The notes under the pieces: generated by a model
What the model saw: only the letters and a program-made list of their open reading frames with translations
Databases searched by the model: none
What the model was told of the DNA's origin: nothing
NCBI GenBank assembly: GCA_051453625.1
Contig: JBOZIK010000001.1
Coordinates: 247,729,155-247,793,154 of the forward strand
DNA from: Welwitschia mirabilis
Taxonomy: Eukaryota; Gnetophyta; Gnetopsida; Welwitschiales
Reading direction: 5' to 3'
Length of the DNA: 64,000 nt
In this document: positions 35,910 to 48,426 of the stretch, one piece after another
How the letters are laid out: each line of letters begins with the position of its first letter
Numbering within the stretch: position 1 is the first letter of the stretch
Program-made: the position numbers and the translations under genes

Positions 35910-37340
35910 TATTAACATGTAAAGAATGACATTTATATCAAGTGTTTTAAGATAATTTATTATGAATGAAGACATTAATTTAATTATTTTAATCATAAAA
36001 TATGTATCTTATTATTTTTAAAGTAATAATTAATTTTATGCTTTTCTTCATAATAATTGCAATTATTTAGCCATGTTTTGAAATTACATGGTGGAAGATG
36101 GACATAATTTCACATAAAAGAATGATAGCAACAGAAACATAAGGTGGTAATATGTAGTAAAAGCATTGAAAAACATGTGGTAGAGGCATCTAGAGATAGG
36201 ACTAGAGACATGTGATAATAATAATAGTTAGTAAAGGAATTAGGCTCTAAAGGCCATATGTTGGACTCATCATAATAAAGATTCTACCTAACACTACATG
36301 ACAACCTTCATTAAATTCTAGAAAACAACCTCCATCAGATTCTAAATGATAAAGATTCTACCTGATTCTATAGACATAATCTTTCTAAACAATATGACAA
36401 TCTTAATCAAATGCTATAGGATAGAATATTATCTATCTAATTCTAAATCATAAAGATTCTACCTAAAACTATAGGACAAAGTCCATCCAGAAGCTAAAGG
36501 ATCTCAATCACCTCAATTATACCCTTAGATGTAAAAGGTCTTAAGACTTCATTTATAAGAATCTTTACTTAGCAAAATATGATGGAAGTTCTTAAAGCAT
36601 GAAAACATCATAGCTATCTAAGAAGCTTTCTTGGGAGTGGAATTAATTTATGTATAGTTTAAGGATTTTATTTAATGTAATGTATCTTCTTAATTAATAT
36701 AAGGAATATTTTTTCATTCTATTATTTTTAGTGCACATTAACATGATACTATTAATATTTAAGTGAAAATATTTTTTGTTGTTAATATTATAGAAGTTGT
36801 ACATTCTTTGATTTTTAGTGTAGACTAACATGGTACTAATAATCTTTATTTGAGACTACATCATCAAAACCTTTAAAAATAATTGAATTATTAAAAATTA
36901 ACTTTTTAGTTTAGTCACTACTATTTTATAATCTTAAGGATAATCATACTTACTTTCTATGATCATAAAGGACTATGAAGGACCTAAGTAACTATTCAAT
37001 TCACCAACATGCATGTGGTAATTAAGATTATGTTACCACACACAAGTTACCATGACTTGATGATTTAAAATTTATGTTTTATGATATATAAAAATCTTTA
37101 GATTAAAAGTGTATTGTTGGATAAGTTAAGCTAAACCACTAGAGCATGTTCATATTTCTATGTTACCAATCTTAAATTACTAAAATATGCCAATCTCGTG
37201 ATTTTATATTTCATTTGATTTCATTATAGGATTAGACACTTGTATCACATTTGATTAGTTTACTAGAAATATTTCAATGGAAGAATAATGCTAGGTAAAC
37301 ACTTAATTTATTTTCATTTAATTATAGTTAACAATGAATA
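35910..37340 (+). repeat. Athila-type 5' LTR of the 7.0-kb element
   Basis: Starts tattaacatgtaaagaatg (TGTTAACATG with one change) and ends ttaacaatgaata (partner: ttcaacaatgaaca). It matches 41511-42934 throughout, for instance 36130-36330 with 41740-41920 and 36940-37300 with 42540-42890. Confidence 0.85.
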
Positions 37341-37344
37341 GATT

Positions 37345-37368
37345 TTTTTTTTATGATTACTAGAGATA
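37345..37368 (+). other. Decayed tRNA-Asp primer-binding site
   Basis: Following a T-tract, TGATTACTAGAGA aligns with CG-TTGCCGGGGA of the tRNA-Asp site allowing one inserted base. The other differences are all C-to-T or G-to-A. The 5' half of the site is lost. Confidence 0.5.
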
Positions 37369-40300
37369 TTGGAAAGGTAGATTTTTCAAAAGTGCATAAT
37401 TTTTATTTCTTGTAGTTTTTGGTTCAGTTTTTATTTTTCTAGTGGTTAGTACTAGTTTTCTTCTAATGATACTCAAACTGGTCTTCTTCTTTTTCTTTTG
37501 AGAATTATTTCTTTTTCATTTATTTTCAATAATGGGTATTGATCCATTTCTAATGAAACATGAATTAGTATATTTTAGAGTTTTGTTAGAATTTATATTC
37601 TAATTTGAAACTTATATTCATATATATTATTTTGTGTTGTATTTCTAAAGAGCTTTTATGTAGGTTATAACCAAAATGAGGATTGAAAAAGATGAAAAAA
37701 CTAAATTAGAAATCTAATTTTTTATGTTTTTTATTTTATTTTGTATAATTTTTTTGTAAATTACTTCAGTTTATTTTCTAAATTTTTAATAATGATTTAA
37801 AAGTTTTGAAATAACAATTCTTAAGATTATGTTCAAGGTTGTAGCTGTTTTAATTTCTCATGTATTTTCCTAAGAACCTGAAATACAAACATTTTTTACA
37901 ACTCCTATCATAAATTCATCTTTTTTTTAGCCATTCTATCTTAAACAAGTAGTGCTGCCATCTTCCTTAACTAGCATCATCAGCCACTTTACTCAGAATC
38001 ATTTCAAACTTTGCTTAGGGCCTCCTTTTAACTTTTCAAATCCTTTTTGACATTAGGCCTTCTCTGAATCATTAAAATGTTTTAAAAAAAGGTAACATTT
38101 TAATGAATTTCTTATACCATTTTTTGAAACTTAACATGGGCTAAAAACATGATCCATTTAGTAAATTATATGAAGTACCTTAAGGACTTTAAACTATTTA
38201 TGAGAACTATGAAAATCCTTATAGTTCATCATATTATTTTTAATCTAAACAAAATATAAGAGATTACATTGGTAGGGATTATCCCATACAATTTTAAACC
38301 TCGTGATCCTTTCAACTAAGTAAATATTTGAAAAATATCTTAAAAGTTTAGAATCCCATCTCTACATAAATTAACCTCTTTAAAATCTTGAGTTTTAAAT
38401 AGTGAGTTTTAAAATCTTTATATTAAATAATAAGATTTTGATCCCATTCCTTATAGTACTTTACAAAATCCTTTATCTTTTGTTCTATCCCCTTTATTAA
38501 TTTACCCTTACCCATATAACTAACAAGAAAAGTCTTCATCTACTCTATTAGAATAATCATTAATAAATATCATAGAAATTCAAAATTAATTTGATCATGC
38601 TCATGAAGAAATCCTTAAGAAACATCCATCTTCATTGAGTAACATTGAAAAAATTTCTCAAATTCAAGAATGAATGCTTTAATAAATTATTTCTTCTTTA
38701 AATCATAGTAAACCTAATAATCAATTTTAATGTAATCAAAAAAAAGAGAAAATCCATCCTACATTTCATAAACTTAAGATCCTTGAAAACTTAAAATTGT
38801 TGATTGTAGTAAAATTAAGCCATATCCTTAAGAAATGAGAATAAAATAATGAATAAATACATGAGGACATCAATTTTTAGAATGCATTTAAGAATGATTG
38901 ATTATTCACAATAAAAATATACTTTTGTTAAGGAACATTAAATAAATCAAATGATTGATAATCTTTAGAATATTAGCAATCATTTAAGGGAAGATACATC
39001 CTTGAGAGTTATAAAATAAAGGATGAGTTAATAAATGACATTAATAAGAAGGATAATATTAATGAAGAACCTTTCTTTGAATTACAACCATTGTTACTTG
39101 CACAACCACATGAGAAATAATTCCTTAAAAATCTTAATAAATAGGATAATATTATCAAATAGCCCATATATGATCTATCCTATGAAGAGCCTTTGCCTTT
39201 TTGTTAATAACTTCATGAGATAATCATTTTACCTTCATCTTTATTTATTAAGAAAGGACCAAGTCGTAGTCACAAAGTAAACCATCTTTTGTTTTGAAAT
39301 CAACTTCTGATATTTTCCCTAATGAACATTCACTTTCTCCAATGGTTTTCAACTAATTTTATCTTCATCTAAAAATGATGTCTTGTATAAGTTATTTAAT
39401 AAACATGAATAAGCAAAAGGATACACTATTTTTTAATTTAAATGCATAAATTTTACTGCTTGTGTTAACGTTCATTCTAAATTTATGGAATCATACATAT
39501 AAATTTACATGAATTTTCTCCTCATTAAAAATGCTTTACAAAGTTTTAAATCATTCAACCTTCATTTCCATACTTATGAGTCACTTTTCATATACCATCT
39601 TAGAATATCCCTTTTAAATAATTTAGTTTCATTATATTTTCTTAGATTAAATTTTTCCTTTAAATTAGATTTAATTTAAAAAATAAAAAATTTAAAGACA
39701 TTTTGCTTAATGGGCTTCTCACTTAAAACCATACAAGTACTATCACATGTATAATCATCACCTTAAATCCTTTCATTTAAAAAATTCCTAAATTTACCTA
39801 CAGTATAGAATATAAGTCATTATCATCTTAAACCTCATCATCCACCCTTTTGACTTTAGCATTAATTAATATAACTTAGCAACCCTCCTCCCCTCCTATT
39901 TATCTATAAATTTCTAAGACTTAATTATCCTACTTGATGAACTATAATGAATAAACCATTAATAAGTGTTTACTTTATTATTATAAGTTAGATAAAATTT
40001 AAATTTACTTGTACTTTTTAAGAAGAGGTTCTACTTATTTTTTGATTACTTTGTTAAAGTTAGCTTTACCTAAGATCTTTTAATTTAGAAAAAATGGTTG
40101 AAAAAGATGGTATACACTTTCAAATTATGTTGCATGTTTCTAAGAATTTTTTTCTTTTAAGAACAAGATTTTTCTTAACTAGATTAACAAGGTAATGATT
40201 CCTTTTATTTGTATAAAAATATTCAATATGAGAAGCAGAAATAAAAAGAAAATAAAATATATCTTCTCTAAAAGAACATTATAACTGATTAATTAAATTG

Positions 40301-41502
40301 GGTTTAGCTAACTACATTTTGGGTTTAGATGCTCGCTAACAATATAACTCTAATGATTTATTTAGAATGTGTTTAACTATGTTAGGGCCATAGATGTTCA
40401 CTAGAAATGTAGCACAAAATTCTTCATGAAACAACATTTTTAATCCTATTGGAAGAATATTTTATAACACTAGATACTTGATTTAATATAAATGCTTAAA
40501 ACAGGAAACATGTATGATTATGAATAAGGTAAAAATTGGAATGAAAAGATTGAATTTTTAGATAGTTTTATGTTCACTTATTCTAGCTTATGTAATTAAG
40601 AATTTTCTTACTAATTTTTAAATTTTTTAAAGTTTACTTAAATGGTATCTTATTTTTTTGAGATTTTAATCCATTTAGATAAATATAAAAATCACAAAAA
40701 TTTCAATAAATTGGCCATTGTCTTAGGCATTTTTGTTTTCTTTTGCATTCATAAGTGTTTGGATTAGTTTTCATTTCAATACTATGCATACAAATAAAAA
40801 TCCTAGTCATAATGATTTTTCATCATGTTGTGTAAATTTACATACCATCCCTATTATGTTCATTCCATTCATCATTAAATTTGGCCTATAAATCTTAAAA
40901 AATTAATTTTATGTAATAAACCTTCACTCAGAACTTTATTCATAATCCATTTCTGACTATCACGTTTTACTTTCATTTTCACCTTCAATTCCATTCTCCT
41001 CACTTCATAATAACCCTAATCTAAAAATAAGTAATTGATCATTATTTTTAAGAGTATCTTTCTTTTTTGCATTTTTGTATATGCATTTAAGTGTGTTTTA
41101 TTATAGTCTTTTCAAGTGTGTTATACTAACATTATGCATTTTAGTTTTAAGTTTTTTGTGTTGTATTTTTTATTAAATTTGAAGTGCTTACATGGAAGTG
41201 ATTTTCTAGCTTATAATATTAAAATTCCTGTAATCAAATTCTAGAATGTTCTCAAAAGTTGTACTAAGTTTTTTCAACTTTTAAAATTTGAGGTTAAAGT
41301 TTACTTTTAGTGGGGGATATGGCATTTACATGATATTTTAATTTTTTTAAAGAAATATTTTTAATTTTAATGCCTTAATTTTTAAATTATTTTCAAATAT
41401 TTTCATCATCTTTACATACTTAAAAAAATTCTTAGATATTTTTACATATTATTCATTCTCTATCATGCTTATGAACTAGTAAACATTTAGTTGGAGGGTG
41501 TG
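37369..41502 (+). other. Interior of the 7.0-kb element, no pol motifs
   Basis: Searched in all frames by eye for D-S/T-G, FGLxNAP, YxDD, DFMGP and CCHC patterns; none found. Around 38930-39230 the plus sense carries two loosely repeated phrases ('ggataatatta' ... 'gaagaacctttc' and 'gaagagcctttg') and an open 62-codon frame (39035-39223). This could be a scrap of an acidic protein, unassigned. The rest is T-rich. Confidence 0.5.
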
Positions 41503-41510
41503 TTAACATA
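41503..41510 (+). other. Polypurine tract of the 7.0-kb element
   Basis: GGAGGGTG directly before the LTR start TGTTAACATA. The minus strand beside the left LTR of the Athila-like element reads taatggttg at the same place. Confidence 0.65.
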
Positions 41511-42934
41511 TAAAAATGACATTTATATCAAGTTTTTTGGGCTAATGTATTACAAATGTATATGTTATTTTAATTTTTAATCATAAAATATAACTTATAT
41601 TATTTTTTTTAAAAATTTATTTTATGCTTTTATTCATAATAATTGTAGATCTTTAGCCATATTTTTGAACACATAATGAAATAAGGATATACTTCTATAT
41701 AAAACAATGGTAATAATGAAGACATAAGATAATGGCACATTAAAATAACATTAGAATACATGTCATAAAGGCATGTGGAGATGGCACTACAGACATGTGG
41801 GAATAGAACTGGTTGGTAAAGGAATTCAACTCTAAAGGTTACATGTTAGACTTATCATGATAAATATTCAACCTAATACTAGATGACAATCTCCATCAAA
41901 TTTTACAAGTGAACCTCCACCAAATGTTAAATGATGAGATTCTATATAATATTATATAGGATAGGATATTATTTAGCTAACACTTCATGATAACCTCCAT
42001 AAAATGATATAGGATAGAATCTTATCTATTTAATAATCAATGTCAAAGATTCTACCTAATTCTCTAAGATAAAGTCCACTCACCTCATATCCTACTATAG
42101 GCCAAAGAATTTCAACCACCTAAATTTTACCCTTGCCTATAAAAGTGCCTTGGAACTTTATTTGTAAATCATTGGTTGGTTAAACATGATGGGAATCCAT
42201 AGAATATTAAGATGCCATGACTTTTTAATCACCTTCCATGGAGTGAACTTGAACGAAGGCTAGTTTAAGTAGTTCATTTTATTTCATCTTCCTCTCTTGA
42301 TGTAATGTATTTCCACAATGCACACAAGGAATAGTTTTTTATTCTTTTATTTCTAGTGTACATTAAAATGGTACTATTAATATTTATGTAAAACTCTTAC
42401 TTGTTGTCAATACTATAGTAGTTGTTCATTATTCTATTAATCTTTTGATGAGATTACATCAACAAGATCTTTAGAAATAAATTGATTCTCTAAAGTTAAC
42501 TTTTTGATCATAGTCATTATTATGTTATAGAACTTATGGATAATTGCACTTACTTTTTATATCCATAAAGATCTATGAAGGATTAAAGTAACTATTAAAT
42601 TCATCAACACTTAAGTGATAAATGATATTATGTCATCATGTCCAAGCCATCATCACTTCATAATTTGAAGTTTATGTTTTAGGATTTATAGGAATTATTG
42701 GTGTAAAGACAATTTATTGCTAAACTAGATCTTGAGAGAATGTTTGTATCCCTACATTACCAACCTTGAATCACAAAAAAGTTTAAAAATTTGAATTTTA
42801 ACTTTTGTTTGATTTCATTTTAGGTTTATATTATTGTATCTCATTTGATTATTTTACAATAAATAGACCTATGAAAGAATGATACTAGGTCATAACTCCA
42901 TTTATTTTGGTTTGTTTGTATTCAACAATGAACA
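41511..42934 (+). repeat. Athila-type 3' LTR of the 7.0-kb element
   Basis: Partner of 35910-37340, with unchanged TG...CA ends (TGTTAACATA ... AATGAACA). A TATA-like CTATAAAAG at 42137-42145 lies in a conserved position. RNase H of element B resumes right after it. Confidence 0.87.
42137..42145 (+). promoter_or_regulatory. TATA-like box in Athila-type LTR
   Basis: CTATAAAAG, in the same alignment column as the boxes near 25385 and 36530. A likely U3 promoter remnant. Confidence 0.5.
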
Positions 42935-44888
42935 TATATTAAATATTACAAGTATATCCTTTTTCATTATCATATAGATAGATTAGAATAGATTGAAAAT
43001 CTTAGAAATGTAGTATATAACACATGACTTTTGGTCAAGGTATTTCCCTAATAGAACACCCAAAGTAGCTTCATTAGCATTATACATGACATCAAAAGAG
43101 TAATTACACTTTAGCACTCTAATAAGAAGTGTAGTATTTTTTTTTTTTTAAACATTAAATGATTTTTTATAGAAGTCATTTCATATAAAAGGTTTATTAT
43201 CTTCTAATAATTCATAAAAATTCTTGTAATTTTTAAGAAATATTTGATAAAACATTAATAGTAATTAGAATGGCCTAAGAAATATCTTAACATTTTTAGT
43301 TTTATTAGGTTGTATAATGTTGTAATAACTTAAATCTATTTTGTCTTCATAATTATTGTTATCCTTGACACTATGTATTCTTTGAGAATTTCACTTTTAC
43401 TCATGCAATCACTAGTCTTCTAATTTTGGATATTTTTTATATAATTTGATAATAAGTCATTCAAAATAATCATCATATAAAGAAAAAAAACCTATAAATA
43501 CTTCTATAAAGTCTTTAAGAATATCAAAAAATATTGATATCATAGCTTATTAGAATATAATTAGTGCATTACATAGTTCAAATGGTATTCATTAGAAAGC
43601 ATAATTTCAAAGAATGAAGTAAATCTTGGTTTACATTTATATTTAGGTCTATAGAATTTTAATTATAACCAATAGATATATGTCAATGATAATGGTATTG
43701 ATACCCAAAACGTTTTCTAAGATTTAATCAATGTATGAATGGAAAATTGGTCCTTCTTAATATATTTATTAAATTTATTAAAGTTAATATAAACTTTTCG
43801 TTTATCATTTTTATTTTGAACTTTCATAATATAACTTACCTATTCATTATATTAAATTAAATATGTAAGTGCTTCCTTCTTAACTTCATCTTTAGCTACC
43901 TTTTATAATACCATATTTAAATCTTAAAGAGATTACCTAACAGGTGTTACATTTTTCTCTAATCAGATCTTGTGCATAACTAGAGTTGATGAAATTTATT
44001 TTTGTAAATGTTATTAGATCATATAAAAGATTCCATTATACCATCATATTATGATTCCTAGTTGTGACTAATAGGTAAATTCTTAGTTTTTACTAATGAC
44101 TAAAGGCTTTATTTTCTCATTATCAAACAAGATGTATTTTAGGATTGATCCTAAGTATATGATTTTTGACATCTCATAATAATTAAATTTCATAGAAACA
44201 TCCTTCTTATTTAGGGATTTAAGGAGTAATGGTTTCTTTATGGTTGTAGTTTTATTACATTATCTATTAATAGTTAATAAATGCTCATGTTTATAAGTAA
44301 TTAAAGAGGGTCTTATGTAAAACATTTCCTACATGAAACATCCATAAATTTCATTCTTTCTTGTTTTGAATTTTTTTCTTATGATCTATTAGAATGATAT
44401 TGTTCATATTCATTTTTATATTTGGAAATATAAATTAATCTAGACTCATATAATAATGTTATTACTATATCTACTATAGTTAATGAAAATTTTCCCAGAA
44501 TTATTAGAAATAAGTTTCTAATAATTTTCAAGACTACAAGGTTTTTAGGGTATGGTCCTTGGTTTCCTTTTTATAAAGAATTTTGCCAGTAACAAGATTG
44601 TAATAATGCTATAATGTTTTATCAATTCCAAAATTTTATAAAGGTATGAAGGCATGATGTTTGTATTAACATCTATATTAAGGAACACATTTATAAACTT
44701 TTTCCTATTTATGATCTTTAAAAAGTTAGTAATATTAAATACCTATGTTTAAATAATATCTCCTTCTTCATAATTTTATGATGTCTTTAGCCAAGTGTAC
44801 TTGTCTAGATGTGAGTTTGTTTTCTTCCTTAAACATAAGTCTATGATGTATTTAAAGTAAAGGGGTGTGTTTTTAAGGACTTATGTAA
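42935..44888 (-). pseudogene. Element B: RT and RNase H, interrupted
   Basis: The minus strand at 43130-42940 reads 'CNYSFDVMYNANEATLGVLL' then 'VIYYISKIFNLF' and 'MIMKKDILVIFNI' (pFElmcDASdyAvGaVLgq ... hvIYYASKTLNxAQ.NYtiTEKELLAvvFai), RNase H. It stops at the LTR edge at 42935. RT lies at 43960-43480: 'VYINFNKFNKYIKKDQFSIH', 'IPFELCNALIIF' and 'MISIFFDILKDFIEVFI'. The catalytic D-D after 'VFI' reads G-F, so the active site is destroyed. The lineage is Athila-like by 'FGLCNAP' and the RNase H form. 44200-44880 should hold protease but is unreadable. Confidence 0.82.
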
Positions 44889-45299
44889 TGTCCCATTTTA
44901 CTATTTCTAAATTACTTTACATAAAAAGAAACATTAAAAATAATATACCCTTATCCATAGGAACAACAAGGAATAATTTAAAGAGATTAATCCTTTTATT
45001 ATTGATAGTAGTAGATTAATTCCTCATCATTAGCAAACAACCTTAGACTAGTGGTTATAGGTAAAGGCATGGACTATGACCTTAGTTCCCCTCTTGGGAC
45101 CCTTGGGGATCATCCATTATTGTTGTTGATTATATTCACCCAGTCTATCTACCTCCACCTAATGACATAGGTTTATATTACATCATGAAGGGATACATCT
45201 TTTCATATTTAAGTCACACCCATTTACATCTCTGTTAACTATGCTCAATTAGTACTTAACACACTTGATTATACAATTTAATGAATTTGGAACATTATA
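44889..45299 (-). repeat. Gypsy copy C1: 3' LTR (411 bp)
   Basis: On the minus strand it runs TATAATGTTCC (from TGTAATGTTCC) to ...AATGGGACA at 44889. It aligns throughout with the C2 LTR; both contain 'ttcccctcttgggaccc' and 'aagtcacacccatttacatc' on the plus strand. A pyrimidine run at 45300-45312 marks the polypurine tract on the sense strand. Confidence 0.9.
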
Positions 45300-45312
45300 T
45301 TTCCTCCTTCTT
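45300..45312 (-). other. C1 polypurine tract
   Basis: Reads AAGAAGGAGGAAA on the minus strand directly before the LTR. The C2 equivalent is AAGGGGGAGGGAG. Confidence 0.8.
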
Positions 45313-47230
45313 AAAATTATGCTTATCCTTAAGTACAATCTCTCCTCAACTTGCATCATTTCTAAAGCCATGCTCCTCCAACTTATTTTCTATATGGTCT
45401 ACAATACATAATGGAAAAGAGGAGATATCATTTATTTAATAGACATATTGTAATGTAAAACAAATGGTATATTAGGATTTATTAAAAAGTTTGGAAAAAT
45501 TCTCCTACATGTACTTCCTATCTTTCCATGTTTGTTAATTATAGTAGGTCCATTGAATAAGTACTTCCTTTATATTCTTATTTCTTAGCTATCTACATCT
45601 AGTACTTTGGACGTTTTTTGGATAGACAATGAAAGTCAAGTTGTGTTTAAGCATGATATGTTGTCAATTTAAGGTGTAGTCTTTATTTCTACATTCATGA
45701 TATGGTTTCTTTATTTTTACATGAAGAACTTGATGTATCTAGGATATTTATGGAGGAAGCTCTAGTTTGTATGCTAGATCCCCTATCCTTTTAATAATCT
45801 TGAATGGACTGTAGAACTATGATGCTAATTTGCTATATTTTCCCATTTTCAAGGAGTTTTTTCCTTAATTCTTAAAAGTATGTTTTTACCTATTTGGAAT
45901 ATATGGGTTTGGTGCTTCTAATTGTAATAATACTTATAATGGTCTTGTGCTACCTATAGCTGTCTTTTTATTTTACTGATTACTTCTTCCATCATCTTTA
46001 ATTCTGAAGGTGTTATTTTTTCTAATCTCTGTGAAGAATCTGACCATGTAACAAAGGTAGAATAGTTTTTTCCATACATTTATTTGACTAGTAAATAGCA
46101 CATGGAAGTCTAAAATATTTGTCTATAAGAAAACTCTACCAAATGTAGGTAGTTCTCCCATTGTTTGGGCCTTCCTGTCACATAATACCTTAGAGTGTCT
46201 TCTAGTATATGATTCACTTTTATATTTGATCATCTATCTTTAGGTGATATGCAATATTGAAGATTATTTTGAAGATGAATTTGATATCTAAATGGTGAAA
46301 TAAACTTTACCAAAATTTAGGAAAAAAACTTTGGATCTTGATCAAATACTGTGACCTGTTATGCACCATCTAATCTGAATATTTCCTATATAAAACAAAG
46401 GGTTAGTTATTCTATAATATTAGTGCTTTTAACTACAATAAAATGAATCATATTGGTTAACCTATTTATATAAATTAAAATTACATCATGCTATTTATTA
46501 ATGAAAGTAAATCGATGATGAAATCCATAGATATGTCTTTTCATTTCCATTATAGTATTCCTAATGGTTAAAGGAGACCAGTGGGTCATCTTTAGTTGAT
46601 CTTCATCTACTAACATATAGGAAAAGTATGGATGTATTCATTTAAATCTACTTTTAATCAAGGCCAAAAGCAGTATTTCCATAATTGGTAGTAGTTTTTG
46701 ACCAATCCAAGGTATCCTACATATGGAACTTCATGCAGTAGAGACATTAGCTTCTTCTCCATGGACCTTATGGAATGCATAGGGGTCTTCCTTCCAGTAA
46801 GTATCCATCTTGTAAGATCATATATTTGTCTACTTATTTTTATTCTTAAACCTATTGATATATGTCTCTGAAGTATGAGTTACTAATTAAATATGTTTTG
46901 AGAAAGGTAGATAAGTCAGATGTAACAATGGTATTTAGCATACAACATATCTCGCTCAAATAATTTTCCACTTTATTTACTTTTCCAAGGGTGTACTGTA
47001 ACTTGAAATTGTATTCTACAAGTAACTCATTCGATCTTCTTTATCACATGTTTAGAAGGGTTATTTTTAAAAGTATTCCAAACTTTTATGATCCATTTTA
47101 AGAAGGAATTTACTTCTCATAAGATACTTCCTTCAAACTTCCACAGCATGTACGAGGGCTAGCAATTCTAAATCATAAATAAGATATTTCTTCTCATGAT
47201 GGTTTAATTTCCATGATTTATAAGTAACCA
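45313..47230 (-). pseudogene. C1: integrase and part of RNase H, cut by gap
   Basis: Co-linear with C2 51531-53420 at nucleotide level, for example 45720-45850 with 51930-52080 (integrase C-terminal part), 46060-46220 with 52270-52440, 46480-46620 with 52690-52830, and 47090-47220 with 53280-53400. The reading order on the minus strand is RNase H, integrase zinc region, DDE core, C-terminal segment. Stops are frequent. The element stops at the N-run, so its RT and 5' half are missing. Confidence 0.85.
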
Positions 47231-47330
47231 NNNNNNNNNNNNNNNNNNNNNNNNNNNNNNNNNNNNNNNNNNNNNNNNNNNNNNNNNNNNNNNNNNNNNN
47301 NNNNNNNNNNNNNNNNNNNNNNNNNNNNNN
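47231..47330. other. Assembly gap (100 N)
   Basis: Sequence right of the gap no longer matches C2, so the gap hides either a rearrangement end or a misjoin. Confidence 0.95.
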
Positions 47331-48180
47331 TATTACATATATTCCCTCTGTAGACTATATAAAAACTCATGATTTATATAGACATATCATTTTCTAAGTA
47401 TCATCATCATGTATATCTTTATTAATAGATATTATGCATATCATTTACATATCATTTTTTTGGCACTTCATGATGAGGATTTTCAATGTTATACATGATT
47501 ATCTTTTAGTATCTATTATAAATTTAAGTGGGGAGCTATTAATATCTATGCATTTTAATGTTTATCTTTCAAAAAAGAATTAAAGGATTTTATTTTTTAA
47601 GATGAATTTTTGAACCTGTCATTTCCTTCATCATTTGGACAACCTCTAGGATTATATTATAGTCACTTACCCTACATACATAAGATATTTGATTATATGT
47701 TTCTTATATTTTTATTTTGCATTCTAAGATTTTTGAGATTATTTTAAGTTTATTGCACAATTTCCTAGTTGATTTATTATTATTCAATTTGGCTTGCAAT
47801 CATGGTTGTTCATCTAGTTTTGTCAGGAACTGATAAGGCTAAGTATGGGAATATGTTGCACTACCAAATTATATGTATTTGATAGGCTATAGGATATTAG
47901 ATAGGTTTATGCTAAGTTTTAACAATAATAAAGAGCTAAGGCAAATATTAGAAAAACATGTAATATTCATTACATTTAATAGTATTTTAAGAAAATTACA
48001 ATACTTCTTATAAAAAGTAATAATCTTATATTCAAAAAGGCTAATCCAATATAAGAAACATATTTATGAAGCCCATCATCCATCTCATTGTCCAAATGAC
48101 TATAAAAATGAAAGTTTTACTTATGCTGATAAAAATGTCTGCTAGACTAATTTGGTAGTTGATGTGGAACGTGTAAGATA
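47331..48180. other. No recognisable feature
   Basis: AT-rich and unrelated to the gypsy copy left of the gap. It may include the first part of the copia-type LTR that ends at 48409. Confidence 0.35.
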
Positions 48181-48409
48181 TGGTGTCCTCTCTAGTGATG
48201 TCAAAACAACCAGTAGGATGACATCTAAAAATAATACATCATCAGACTTCACCACCAATTTCTTACCATGCATCTTGCACCTTCTTATGTGGTAGCTAGG
48301 GATTTTACTGTGTCTATTAGTGTTTGCTATTTTTAGAGTCTATTTTGTAATAAATACCTCTTTTTCTCTTAACTCCTATATTTATCTTCTTTGGAACTAG
48401 AAATTCTCA
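48181..48409 (+). repeat. Probable Ty1/copia-type LTR, 3' part
   Basis: Ends ...gaaattctca directly before a primer-binding-site-like sequence. It has a less AT-rich body and a 'tctttttctctt' tract, as common near copia LTR ends. The 5' edge could not be placed and no second LTR was seen. Confidence 0.45.
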
Positions 48410-48426
48410 TGATAGGAGATCAAAGC
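48410..48426 (+). other. Probable iMet primer-binding site, with small insertion
   Basis: TGATA then GGAGA then TCAAAGC: the iMet site TGGTATCAGAGC with two G-to-A changes and 5 extra bases. It is followed by 'gcaagaggtcc', a common continuation after this site in plant copia elements. Confidence 0.5.

Larger units (their letters stand above)
35910..42934 (+). mobile_element. 7.0-kb element with Athila-type LTRs and no recognisable pol
   Basis: Similar direct repeats of about 1.43 kb (35910-37340 and 41511-42934) bound a 4.2-kb interior. A decayed tRNA-Asp primer site follows the left LTR and a purine tract (GGAGGGTG) precedes the right one, so orientation is plus. No protease, RT or integrase motif was found in the interior, unlike the autonomous relative at 13717. 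It sits inside the RNase H of element B. It is probably a non-autonomous derivative mobilised by Athila-like enzymes. Confidence 0.78.
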
